A stretch of DNA of 35,340 bases from Gammaproteobacteria bacterium (GTDB lineage: Bacteria; Pseudomonadota; Gammaproteobacteria; GCA-001735895), in NCBI GenBank assembly GCA_030595795.1, contig JAUVCH010000037.1, positions 1 through 35,340 of the forward strand, in the 5' to 3' direction. The notes under the pieces were generated by a model that was not told the origin of the DNA, did not search any database, and saw nothing but the letters and a program-made list of their open reading frames with translations. The translations under genes and the position numbers were made by a program. Positions 9,571 through 18,388 of this stretch are shown here, in pieces (the first letter of the stretch is position 1; the number at the start of each line of letters is the position of its first letter).

Positions 9571-12009
9571 ATGTCATCGTATTTGATCAAGCTTTATAGC
9601 AATACCATCCTGCGTCATCCTGTTATCGCCCTGTTGCTAACCGCTACAGTATCCGCCTTCTTTATTTCGCATGTCACCGAGTTCGAACTCGACGCTTCGG
9701 CAGATTCGCTTATCCTGGAAAATGATGCCGCATTGAAATACTACCGGGGCGTACGCGAGCGTTATGGCTCGGATGATTTTCTAATCGTAACCTATAGCCC
9801 GAAAAACCCTCTATTTAGCGAGACCACGCTGGAAGATATTCGCCAGCTGCGCGAATCATTAAACAGCATCGAAAATGTTGACTCGGTTGTCAGCCTGCTT
9901 GATGTGCCGCTGGTTAGTAGTCCACCGATGACACTGGCCGAAATCTCCCGCCAGGCCAGAACCCTGGAAAGCGACGACGTCGATATCGCACTAGCCGAAA
10001 AAGAAATGACGACTAGCCCACTATACGAAAACCTGTTGGTTAGTAGTAACGCCGACACAACGGCATTACAGGTAAATTTAAAACAAAATACAGCGCTTAA
10101 AACATTGGTCGATGAGCGTGAACAATTGTTTCAACAGAAACCTTTGTCTAGCGAAAATCGCGACAAAATAAATACGTTGAGTTCTCAGATTAAAACCTTA
10201 ACGCTTGAAAAAAACGAGAACCAGGACAGGATGATAAAACAGGTTCGCGAAGTCATGGATCAACATCGCGACGATGCTACTTTGTATCTCGGCGGCGTAC
10301 CCATGATAGTTTCCGACTCGATCGATTATATTCGTAGCGATCTCAAAGTTTTCGGTGTCGGTGTCGTCGGGTTTATTATAATTATATTAGCCATTTCCTT
10401 CGCCTCCCTGCGCTGGGTAGTCCTACCACTCGTCGCCTGTGTCGTCAGCGCGCTGGTGATGATGGGATTCCTCGGCTGGATGCAATGGCCGGTGACGGTG
10501 GTGTCGTCGAACTTCGTTTCCCTGTTGCTCATCATCACCCTTTCGTTGGTAATCCATCTTATCGTTCGTTACCGTGAACTCGCCGAAATAGATTCCGAAA
10601 CAACACAGCTGGAACTCATCAGCGAAACTGTACGCAGTAAGTTCGTACCCTGTGTTTATACTGCGGTCACTACCATGGTTGCCTTCGGCTCTTTACTGGT
10701 CAGCGGTATCCGACCGGTGATCGATTTTGGCTGGATGATGGTGATCGGTATATCGATTTCATTTATCCTGGCTTTCACGCTATTTCCGGCGGCTTTGGTT
10801 TTAATGCCGCGTCAGAATCATAATTCTAGTGCCAGCATTACTGCAGGGATTATCTCGGCGCTGGCTAACTTCGTACACCGACGACGTAATTTCACATTAT
10901 TATTATTTGTTGTGCTAGCAGCTATCGGACTCTCGGGTCTGCCGCAACTTTCTGTTGAAAATCGATTCATCGATTATTACAAGGAAGACACCGAAATTTA
11001 TCAGGGCATGAGTCTAATAGATGCCAAACTCGGCGGCACCACACCGATGGATGTCATTATCGATGCGCCTATAGACGAGTTTGCTGATGAGGATGAAGAA
11101 GAATTTCTGGATGACGGTGACATTACCTCGTCCAGCTACTGGATTAATAGTGATGGTTTACTGGAAGTCGCCGACATTCATGCCTACCTCGAAAGCCTGC
11201 CAGAAACCGGCAAGGTACTATCGGTACACACCGGCATGCAATTATTGCAGGAACTGAACGAAGGTAAGCCCTATAGCGATTTTAAACTCGCGGTGGTTTT
11301 TAAACGCCTGCCGGAAGATGTTAAAAAATCGCTCATCGATCCTTATCTGTCCGAAGATGGTAACCAGTTACGCTTCAGTATCCGTATATACGAATCGGAT
11401 AAGAACCTGGAACGCCAGGCATTACTCGACAAAATCGAAAACCACCTGATCAACGAACTGGGGCTAGCGCCCGAACAGGTTAAAGTCTCTGGCATGGCGG
11501 TACTCTACAACAACTTGTTGCAAAGCCTGTTTCAGTCCCAGATTCTCACCATCGGCGCAGTATTTATCGCCATACTTTTCATGTTTATGCTGTTATTCAG
11601 GGCGGTGAAACTATCGGTTGCGACGATTGTGCCAAATATGATTGCCGCGGGTTTAATTCTCGGCTTGATGGGCTGGATCGGTATACCGCTCGACATAATG
11701 ACGATAACTATCGCAGCGATTAGTATCGGTATCGGTGTCGACGATTCTATCCACTATGTACACAGATTTCGCGAAGAATTTGCCATCGATGGCGATTACT
11801 GGGCCGCAATAAAACGCTGTCACTCCAGTATCGGTCATGCGCTTTACTACACCACCGTCACCGTCGTACTCGGCTTCTCAATACTAGCGTTGTCGAATTT
11901 TATCCCGACGATTTATTTTGGTTTGCTATCGGGCCTGGCGATGACGACAGCACTGTTGGCAAATTTGATGTTACTTCCTGTACTGATTGCGAAGTTTGAG
12001 TTGCATTAA
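9571..12009 (+). CDS. MMPL/RND-superfamily exporter (COG1033-like)
   Basis: An 812-aa inner-membrane protein with duplicated RND topology: TM1 near residues 17–33, a large periplasmic loop, TM2–6 between about 250 and 410, TM7 near 435–455, a second periplasmic domain, and TM8–12 between about 650 and 810. The segment IGIGVDDSIHYVHRFREE carries the Asp expected in the proton-relay helix of the second half; the equivalent in the first half is LVIHLIVRYREL, without Asp. The second periplasmic loop has an unusual acidic run (DEFADEDEEEFLDDGD). Relatives export lipids or lipid-like molecules, such as HpnN with hopanoids. No membrane-fusion or outer-membrane partner is adjacent. The preceding acyltransferase suggests a lipid substrate, by inference. 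Confidence 0.88.
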   Translation: MSSYLIKLYSNTILRHPVIALLLTATVSAFFISHVTEFELDASADSLILENDAALKYYRGVRERYGSDDFLIVTYSPKNPLFSETTLEDIRQLRESLNSIENVDSVVSLLDVPLVSSPPMTLAEISRQARTLESDDVDIALAEKEMTTSPLYENLLVSSNADTTALQVNLKQNTALKTLVDEREQLFQQKPLSSENRDKINTLSSQIKTLTLEKNENQDRMIKQVREVMDQHRDDATLYLGGVPMIVSDSIDYIRSDLKVFGVGVVGFIIIILAISFASLRWVVLPLVACVVSALVMMGFLGWMQWPVTVVSSNFVSLLLIITLSLVIHLIVRYRELAEIDSETTQLELISETVRSKFVPCVYTAVTTMVAFGSLLVSGIRPVIDFGWMMVIGISISFILAFTLFPAALVLMPRQNHNSSASITAGIISALANFVHRRRNFTLLLFVVLAAIGLSGLPQLSVENRFIDYYKEDTEIYQGMSLIDAKLGGTTPMDVIIDAPIDEFADEDEEEFLDDGDITSSSYWINSDGLLEVADIHAYLESLPETGKVLSVHTGMQLLQELNEGKPYSDFKLAVVFKRLPEDVKKSLIDPYLSEDGNQLRFSIRIYESDKNLERQALLDKIENHLINELGLAPEQVKVSGMAVLYNNLLQSLFQSQILTIGAVFIAILFMFMLLFRAVKLSVATIVPNMIAAGLILGLMGWIGIPLDIMTITIAAISIGIGVDDSIHYVHRFREEFAIDGDYWAAIKRCHSSIGHALYYTTVTVVLGFSILALSNFIPTIYFGLLSGLAMTTALLANLMLLPVLIAKFELH

Positions 12010-12060
12010 CATTTTTAACGGCCATTTTCTACAACCTTATTAAACTCTGGTAATCGTTCG

Positions 12061-12429
12061 ATGAATTCTGAAAAACAGCATCAGCTTTTAGAGCTTTTTT
12101 TCCCGAAGCTATATGGCCGTTTTAGCGACCTGTCAAATCGGTTTGGCGGAAAAATGGTAGCGGAAAAGTTTAAAAAGGTTTTCCTCACGAACGCTGCGGG
12201 GAAAGGATTCGCGAAAAGCGGTGGTTTCGATATCAAGGAAGCCAGTACCGACTGGGAAGAGTACCGAAACTTAACCAGCGAACTAATTAAATTTGCCATT
12301 GGCGTAGCCGGCACAAAAACTGTTGCCAAAGAAATTCGGGCGACTATTAGTGAAGTGGAAAAAGAAACAGGGCAAAGCCTGTATGAAATTGGATTCAAAC
12401 TAAATTTAAATCGATATTTAGAGGGCTAA
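12061..12429 (+). CDS. small hypothetical protein (122 aa)
   Basis: I do not recognise this protein. It is mostly helical, Lys- and Glu-rich, with no signal peptide or membrane segment. It contains two short hydrophobic stretches (ELLELFFPKLYG-like N-terminus and ELIKFAIGVAGTK near residue 78) and no Cys. The reading frame is clean and ends inside a hairpin at 12412–12447. It starts 51 bp after the MMPL exporter and is noticeably AT-richer in its wobble positions. It could be co-transcribed with the exporter, but nothing in its sequence links it to transport. Confidence 0.6.
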   Translation: MNSEKQHQLLELFFPKLYGRFSDLSNRFGGKMVAEKFKKVFLTNAAGKGFAKSGGFDIKEASTDWEEYRNLTSELIKFAIGVAGTKTVAKEIRATISEVEKETGQSLYEIGFKLNLNRYLEG

Positions 12430-12447
12430 AAACCCCTCTAAATATCG
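12412..12447. terminator. perfect 14-bp hairpin between convergent genes
   Basis: CGATATTTAGAGGG (12412–12425) pairs perfectly with CCCTCTAAATATCG (12434–12447) around an 8-base A-rich loop. The stop codon of the upstream 122-aa gene (12427–12429) lies in the loop. On the plus strand there is no clear T-run after the stem; on the minus strand the stem is followed by ATTTAAATTT. It lies between two convergent genes and probably acts as a shared terminator or 3'-end stabiliser. Confidence 0.7.
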
Positions 12448-12458
12448 CATAACCTGGG

Positions 12459-12821
12459 TTACGAAATTAAACGAGAGACTTTTCTCGAACCGAGCACCAT
12501 CAGTATAAAACCTATAATAAAGAACATGTCATGTGCTATTCCGGCATAGCCTCCCATAGTCGCTTTAAGCCAGGTTACTGACAATAATGATACCACTACC
12601 GATAGCATTCCAAATCCGTATAACAGCAATGTTCCTGCAACTGCGCCCCCTCCCATACGTATACTCAGCACGAAGACATAAAGCGAGGCGAGAATCCCCA
12701 AAACGATGGCAATGGTTAAAAGGGTCTGACTAAATTGCTCCGAAACCGCGTTTTCCTGAGCAAGTGCGGGCAATGCCGTCATAAGACCTGCAAAAAGAAA
12801 TAACCTGGATGAATTTTTCAT
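12459..12821 (-). CDS. small membrane protein with signal peptide (120 aa)
   Basis: An unrecognised integral membrane protein. A signal peptide (residues 1–21, ending ALPALAQ) is followed by a short polar stretch and three hydrophobic segments at about 32–52, 60–85 and 93–112, with a short basic C-terminal tail (GSRKVSRLIS). It lacks Cys and has no charged residue within most membrane spans. It is convergent with the 122-aa gene across a hairpin and divergent from the 1230-aa gene across a 400-bp gap. No functional inference is possible from sequence alone. Confidence 0.65.
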   Translation of the reverse strand: MKNSSRLFLFAGLMTALPALAQENAVSEQFSQTLLTIAIVLGILASLYVFVLSIRMGGGAVAGTLLLYGFGMLSVVVSLLSVTWLKATMGGYAGIAHDMFFIIGFILMVLGSRKVSRLIS

Positions 12822-13222
12822 ATTTATTATCCGAAATTTTTATTTTAATTAAATAAGGAGCTAATCATTATATTCAACTTAAGTTCCCTACAGCCTTATA
12901 CAACCGTATCATTTTAGAGGAGAACTTCCTACTCTCTTATCGAGTTGACTGGCAAAAGTTATGTTTTTGTTATAATTCAGCTCTCTTGTCAGAGTCATTA
13001 CAATTAAGCGTCTCGATCTATTTATTATTCCAGACCGGACGTAATATCAGCTGATATTTAATCGTATATTAGTAAAATCGCTAAGGGAAATTTCGATTAC
13101 AGTCTCAATACTAAAAGTTCGACTGCTCAGTAATTAAAATTTTCCAGTCGCCTTTTAACCCTTACCGACATTAACCAGGATGTTATACTGAAATTCGATT
13201 TTTCTAGATCTAAAGATCGATA
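12822..13222. other. 401-bp AT-rich intergenic region with candidate promoters
   Basis: This divergent gap precedes the 1230-aa gene. I see no open frame or RNA gene. Two -10-like boxes point right: TATAAT at 12971–12976, with TTGACT at 12945–12950 but a 20-bp spacer, and TATACT at 13184–13189, with TTACCG 16 bp upstream. An AGGAG at 12918–12922 is not followed by a usable start. The length and two candidate promoters suggest regulated transcription of the downstream pair. Confidence 0.4.
13184..13189 (+). promoter_or_regulatory. possible -10 box proximal to the 1230-aa gene
   Basis: TATACT lies 34 bp before the ATG at 13223, preceded at 16 bp by TTACCG (13162–13167). The spacing to the start is right for a promoter with a short leader. 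The -35 match is partial. Confidence 0.3.
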
Positions 13223-16200
13223 ATGAAATCATTAATCAATAACAGACTAAAAATTGTTATCCTTTCGTTTATACTATTTTTTGCCGCCTATTTAGTATTC
13301 AATCAGTTTTTGGCATTAAGAACAAAGGCTTCTTCCCAGCTAGAAACAGTAGTGCTAGATTACCCGGCTCCCCCTAAAGCGGTTATATCCGGTGTTAAAA
13401 AGGCCGACATCGTACGCGTAGAAGGAACGGCTTCGAACCAAAATAGTGCCGAAGACCCTTCTAATCCTGGCCCCACAAATAAAAAATCGGCTAGTAGGGT
13501 GCGAACAGAACTGCTAGGGCTTAAAGATAATAAATGGGAAACAAGGCCCACCGTTGCAAAAACATCCGCCTGGATTCAGAACGAAAAAAGCGAGTACCAA
13601 CAATTATTTGGAAGCCAGGGTTTCGATTTGATGGTTTTACCTGTGCAGGAAAATCTAATCTCTGTGGATAGAGTATCTAGATTATCCTTTAGTAGATTTA
13701 TTGCGGAGGAATTACGTCAAAAAACTGGTCTCAGGATAATGCCCGCCGAACTCACCCAGCGATTACTCGGTGAACGCAGTTATCAATTTAGTAATCAGGA
13801 TGTTGCTAGTCTCAGTAAAGAGTTTGATATTAAATATCTCGTTTCACCCTACTTACACAAATCTGTACAATCTCAGAACAAGAATTCTTTAACAATTGTC
13901 GTATCAGAATCGAAACCTCATAAAGTTATGGACTCTCTCAATTTCGATCTTAGTAACTCCTCTGAGTATCTCGAAATATTTGGCTTTGATGAGTCCGAAA
14001 AGATCGTCGATGAAATACTTCCGTTATTAGCGGGAAGGAATAGCCCAATTGAAAAGATTGGTTCGCAGACTACACTTTCTATTCCGGAAACCTTAGTTGA
14101 ATTGACTTTTGACTCAGACGACCCGATTAAGCAGGCGGCTAATTTGCAATTATTGGCATTCCTGTCTCCCCATCTCGACGAATATGAAAGACGCAGGCTA
14201 TTCGAGCGCTCGTTAGTTGCGTTAAAAAGATCAGACGGCCAACATGAGAACTATAGATTATTAAAGACCAGAGCGATTTATTACCTGTTTCGACGCCCGG
14301 CTGCGGTTGAATTACTGAAGGATGCCCGAAATCCCGCAGAGCGGGCGTTTCTCGCATATATGAATGGGAATTACACGACACAATTAAAACTGACTCAGAC
14401 AATTAACAACGATTATCTGAAAATTCTGTCGTTAATCGAACTCAAACAGCTAGCTTTCGAATTTGGCATCAGTAGCGAAGCAGTTAATATCCCCATCAGT
14501 AACAACCCTGCATGGCAAAGTCTGTTTATCAATACAATAAAGAATCGAGATTACTGGTACGTACCCACCAATATTAAGTTTTTTAGGCAGCTCTTCGGTC
14601 TATTTCCAAAATTTGATCATATATTTAATTCGGCAATTAAAGCTAAGGTAATAGTTGGTGACACTAATTTTTCAGATTTGATTTTCGAAGATGTCTTTGC
14701 AAGTTATTTAAAGCAGCATAACTCATCCCTCTGTTGCGGATTTGATGCAGGGAGGGTTTCTGAATATGACCTACTCAAATTTTATCGTAATCTTGGCATT
14801 GGTAATCTGGCAAAAAGTCTACATAGAACCGCGATCTATCAGGGTAGAGAAGACAATGCATTGTCTACGATTAATAAATACGAGGTTCTAATCAAAGATC
14901 ACCCCGCCATCCTATATTATAAAATGGAGGCATTGAAACGTCGTGTTACATCAAGCTCTGAAATCGAACGACCGAACATCGTTCGGGAACTAGTAGAAAC
15001 ATCGAAGCGTTTGGTGGAATTATCCTCAGGTATGAATATTTATACAGTTTACGCTGACTCTATATTTAAACGGTATAAATCTGAATACCTTGCTTCCAAT
15101 CCACGACTTAAAGTCTCGACCGCCAAATATAAGCCCGATGTTCCATACCAATATTCTGATTACGACTGGCCAAGTGGACAACTACATTGGTTGATAAGAG
15201 GGAGTTTTATCGCATCTGACTATACCAACAGTAATTTTGAAATTCTAAAACAAAAGTACGAGTCGGAAAATAATCCGGTTAAGAAGGCTGAAGTTTTAAA
15301 AGATATAAACAGCCGCTTTGAAAGTCACCCTCAAAAAACGTTATTTTTAGCGGGCAGATTAAGAGAGCAAGGCGATGAAAATGCCGCGAATGAATTGTTA
15401 AAACAGGCTATCGAAAATAAAGCAGGTAGTTGGCCTATTTATCTTGGACTAGGTGAGCATCTGATCAAATCGGGACAGTACCAGGAAGGAGCTAACGTAT
15501 TTCTTGATTACCCAGAATTTCGACAGTTAAATCCAGGCGATCCAGTGGCCATTTCTAATCACGCATACGAAGCCGCTAATCTGTTATTTTGGCGAGGGGC
15601 CCCGAAACTGGCAGCTCCGTTATTTCAAATCTCCGCCAACCTTGACACTGGGTCGTCGGCATCGATAACCAGTGCCCTGCGATTGGCAATACTCAACGAA
15701 AACTATCTGAGAGCGCTCAAACTGGCTCAATATGGTGCTAATCGCTACAACAGTGCCTACCGCTACCGAGACCTTCTTTCGCTGATGAGTGTGCTCGGCG
15801 CGAGTGATGACGCGATGGCTGGCTTCAATCAATTGTCAGGCAGAATAACGAAACCTCAAATATGGAGCGCCGCTTTTATTACACACAAATTAAAAGGATA
15901 CGACTTTAAGCAAATTATTGGCTGGGTTAATCAGCAAAAAGAAACACCTAGATTGACAGAGTTAGCACGTCGATATTCAATTCTTTCTGGCGTAGCAGAC
16001 CGAGAAATAGATGAGAGCTTCGTCAAGGGTTTGGAGGATATTTCTACTCCCGTGTCTAGTAACTTGGGGTCAATGTCATATATTTTTCGCGAGGATGACC
16101 TGATTACTTATATTGACAAAGGCCTCAATGGAGTTTTCAAACGCCCTCGGTTTACTATTAATTTTAATAAGGGCATTGCCCATTGCAGGGCTGATAAAAA

Positions 16201-16915
16201 GTGGTACGAATGGTGTAATAAAAACTTCCAGAAACCTATAAGTGTCGATGAGAGTTTCCTGAGAGCTTATTATTACCTGAGAAAAAATGAGTCTGCCAAA
16301 GCCTACGATACTTTTCTCGAACATATTCGACACTTTGGAGAAAACCGGTACAAAGAAGAAATTGGTTCTTTAATACTTTCCTATTTTGCCCTGGCTGCTG
16401 TTGGTACCGACAATGTCGCACCTATAGATGCGTATCTCACTGATAAATACGAAAACAAAAACAAAAAACCTTTTGATTATTTGCTTGCGAAATCCGTGAT
16501 ATTAGCATCAAAAAAAGACATCAGTGGCTCTCTTGACTTGCTAACTGAAGCATTCAATAACAGACCTTATACAGAACGAAGAGCTATTTTTAGTTATTAC
16601 CAAATTCTCGAATTAACCGAGTTTCTATTCGAAATGACTGATGATGTTAGATATATTTCACTTGGTCTGAATTGGGCTAATGGATATCGAAAAGTTCAAC
16701 CTCAGTATTCCTGGGCACATTCATTCTATGCCAAATATTCTAGAGAGGAAAAACAAAGAATTGAAGCCACAGCCTATGCTCAGTATCTTGATCCAAATTC
16801 TGCATGGCTGTCCGAAGTGCCTGAAAATATAAAGCAGTCGGCAACGAAATGGTGGCAAGAGAATAATCCATTCGACCCTGCTAAAGTAAGCGATACATCA
16901 CTAACTCAAAGCTGA
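13223..16915 (+). CDS. large membrane-anchored protein with TolB-N-like segment and helical repeats (1230 aa)
   Basis: I do not recognise a named family. Residues 10–32 form one membrane anchor, so most of the protein should be periplasmic. After a disordered linker (about 35–110), residues 120–270 resemble the N-terminal alpha/beta domain of TolB/FlgO/CsgG-type proteins: a DLMVLPVQ strand, FIAEELRQKTGLRIMP, a 'VASLSKEFDIKYLVSPYL' unit and a later DEILPLL helix. The remaining roughly 950 residues are helix–turn–helix material resembling TPR/Sel1-like solenoids, for example AGRLREQGDENAANELLKQA and AYDTFLEHIRHFG. Wobble positions are AT-richer than in the flanking metabolic genes. It ends 4 bp before the DyP peroxidase start, which implies one transcript. 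A scaffold or envelope role is a guess from architecture only. Confidence 0.7.
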   Translation: MKSLINNRLKIVILSFILFFAAYLVFNQFLALRTKASSQLETVVLDYPAPPKAVISGVKKADIVRVEGTASNQNSAEDPSNPGPTNKKSASRVRTELLGLKDNKWETRPTVAKTSAWIQNEKSEYQQLFGSQGFDLMVLPVQENLISVDRVSRLSFSRFIAEELRQKTGLRIMPAELTQRLLGERSYQFSNQDVASLSKEFDIKYLVSPYLHKSVQSQNKNSLTIVVSESKPHKVMDSLNFDLSNSSEYLEIFGFDESEKIVDEILPLLAGRNSPIEKIGSQTTLSIPETLVELTFDSDDPIKQAANLQLLAFLSPHLDEYERRRLFERSLVALKRSDGQHENYRLLKTRAIYYLFRRPAAVELLKDARNPAERAFLAYMNGNYTTQLKLTQTINNDYLKILSLIELKQLAFEFGISSEAVNIPISNNPAWQSLFINTIKNRDYWYVPTNIKFFRQLFGLFPKFDHIFNSAIKAKVIVGDTNFSDLIFEDVFASYLKQHNSSLCCGFDAGRVSEYDLLKFYRNLGIGNLAKSLHRTAIYQGREDNALSTINKYEVLIKDHPAILYYKMEALKRRVTSSSEIERPNIVRELVETSKRLVELSSGMNIYTVYADSIFKRYKSEYLASNPRLKVSTAKYKPDVPYQYSDYDWPSGQLHWLIRGSFIASDYTNSNFEILKQKYESENNPVKKAEVLKDINSRFESHPQKTLFLAGRLREQGDENAANELLKQAIENKAGSWPIYLGLGEHLIKSGQYQEGANVFLDYPEFRQLNPGDPVAISNHAYEAANLLFWRGAPKLAAPLFQISANLDTGSSASITSALRLAILNENYLRALKLAQYGANRYNSAYRYRDLLSLMSVLGASDDAMAGFNQLSGRITKPQIWSAAFITHKLKGYDFKQIIGWVNQQKETPRLTELARRYSILSGVADREIDESFVKGLEDISTPVSSNLGSMSYIFREDDLITYIDKGLNGVFKRPRFTINFNKGIAHCRADKKWYEWCNKNFQKPISVDESFLRAYYYLRKNESAKAYDTFLEHIRHFGENRYKEEIGSLILSYFALAAVGTDNVAPIDAYLTDKYENKNKKPFDYLLAKSVILASKKDISGSLDLLTEAFNNRPYTERRAIFSYYQILELTEFLFEMTDDVRYISLGLNWANGYRKVQPQYSWAHSFYAKYSREEKQRIEATAYAQYLDPNSAWLSEVPENIKQSATKWWQENNPFDPAKVSDTSLTQS

Positions 16916-16919
16916 AATT

Positions 16920-17801
16920 ATGAACTTAACTCAACCCGGAATACTTGCCGAAGAAACCAAACTGGCACGTTATTTGTTTTTTAACCTGGATTCTGAAACC
17001 GATATTCAGGCAGCACTGAAAGCTTTGGTAATCAGCATCGACACTGAAAATACCGTGGTCGGTATCGGGCAATCACTAGTCGATTTACTCGGCAAAGAAA
17101 TCGAGGGGCTGGATACCATGGCCGCGCAGGCAACATCGGGTATCGATATTCTATCAACGCCATCCGCGCTGTGGTGCTGGCTACGTGGTACAGACAGAGG
17201 CGAGCTTTTTCATCGCTCGCATCGTTTAGAATCGATTCTGGCGCCAGCATTTACGCTTAGTGATGTTATCGACTCTTTTCAATTCGATAGAAATCGAGAC
17301 TTAAGCGGCTACGAGGATGGCACCGAAAACCCCGAAGGCGAAGCGGCCATTGAAACCGCTATTATCCAGGGATCGAGGCCGGGAATAGACGGCAGCAGTT
17401 TTGTCGCTGTACAACAGTGGTTACACGACTTCGAAGCATTTGATGCGATGACAACTAAAGAACAGGACGATTCGATTGGTCGCCGTATTAAAGACAACGA
17501 AGAATTCGATGAAGCGCCTGAGTCAGCCCATGTGAAAAGATCAGCACAGGAAAGTTTTGAGCCAGAAGCCTTTATGCTTCGCCGTTCTATGCCCTGGGTA
17601 GAAGATCAGGATGGCGGACTGGTATTTGTATCCTTTGGTAAATCGTTTGAAGCCTTTGAAGCGATACTGAATCGAATGCTGGGTAAGGATGACGGCATAA
17701 GAGACGCATTATTCACTTTTACGCGTCCGATCAGCGGAGCTTATTTCTGGTGTCCTCCTGTTAAAGATGGGAAACTGGATTTGAGTGCATTGGGTCTTTA
17801 A
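16920..17801 (+). CDS. DyP-type haem peroxidase (YfeX-like)
   Basis: A 293-aa haem peroxidase of the dye-decolourising family, close in length and layout to E. coli YfeX. The family GxxDG motif is GYEDGTENP with catalytic Asp133. The proximal haem ligand is His204 in ESAHVKRS, and the distal Arg is in LRRSMPW (221/222). The C-terminal part shows RDALFTFTRPISGAYFW, as in YfeX. No Tat or Sec signal is present, so it should be cytoplasmic. It uses H2O2 to oxidise substrates; the natural substrate is not readable. It starts 4 bp after the 1230-aa gene with no strong ribosome site, suggesting coupled translation, and converges with the next minus-strand gene. Confidence 0.92.
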   Translation: MNLTQPGILAEETKLARYLFFNLDSETDIQAALKALVISIDTENTVVGIGQSLVDLLGKEIEGLDTMAAQATSGIDILSTPSALWCWLRGTDRGELFHRSHRLESILAPAFTLSDVIDSFQFDRNRDLSGYEDGTENPEGEAAIETAIIQGSRPGIDGSSFVAVQQWLHDFEAFDAMTTKEQDDSIGRRIKDNEEFDEAPESAHVKRSAQESFEPEAFMLRRSMPWVEDQDGGLVFVSFGKSFEAFEAILNRMLGKDDGIRDALFTFTRPISGAYFWCPPVKDGKLDLSALGL

Positions 17802-17813
17802 ACGATATCCCAC

Positions 17814-18359
17814 CTAACCCTTCTTACGTTTCTTTTTCTTTTTTTTCTGAGACCCGGATGAGGACTTACCCGCATGCTCTAATTTACTCTCTCTGAGTTT
17901 CTTTTTACGCCGTTTTTCAAGCTTCACCACGATAAAGCCAAGAATCAAAAACCCAACTAATGGGTATGACCAGGGTGGTATGCGAAATCGATTCAGTTTT
18001 CCTTCGACAAATTCTCCACCAACAAAATTGGCCTCGTGCACTCTCAGGGTAGTCACATCTGCTGGATCGAATGCTACTCGCAGATCGGCTTCGCTTGAAC
18101 CACTGCGAAGCTTCAGCTTAAGGCCCCTCTGTTCATTATGTAAGTGCAGATGCAGGGAATAATAGCCAGTCGAGTCGGTTTTACTCTGGCCCAGTGAGTT
18201 ACTGCCATCAAATATCTGGACTTCCTGGTTACTAATGCCTTTTTCATTCTTGTCGAGAATATAACCTCGAACGCTGTAGCGATGATCGACTTCGTGTTCG
18301 GCCCAGGCGTTTGCAACAAGCAAACCCCATGAGGCGATAATCAGGAGTAATACCCTCAT
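17814..18359 (-). CDS. membrane-anchored beta-sandwich protein with poly-Lys tail
   Basis: A 181-aa protein with a signal peptide (1–20, ending ANAWA), a domain at about 28–100 resembling carboxypeptidase-regulatory or transthyretin-like beta-sandwiches (VRGYILDKNEKGISNQEV, DSTGYYSLHLHLH), a membrane span at about 132–150 and a strongly basic C-terminus ending in a Lys-rich run (SQKKKKKKRKKG). The topology implies the beta domain outside the inner membrane and the basic tail in the cytoplasm. Similar domains in other proteins modulate binding. It is 29 bp downstream of soxG on the same strand and may be the last gene of that operon, but no link to sarcosine use can be shown. Confidence 0.65.
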   Translation of the reverse strand: MRVLLLIIASWGLLVANAWAEHEVDHRYSVRGYILDKNEKGISNQEVQIFDGSNSLGQSKTDSTGYYSLHLHLHNEQRGLKLKLRSGSSEADLRVAFDPADVTTLRVHEANFVGGEFVEGKLNRFRIPPWSYPLVGFLILGFIVVKLEKRRKKKLRESKLEHAGKSSSGSQKKKKKKRKKG

Positions 18360-18388
18360 GCTAAAAAAATTCCCTGCAAAAGTATTTA

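Noticed and set aside
17760..17801. DyP C-terminal DGKLDLSALGL as an encapsulin-loading peptide
   Set aside because: It resembles the normal end of YfeX-type peroxidases, and no encapsulin gene is in the window.
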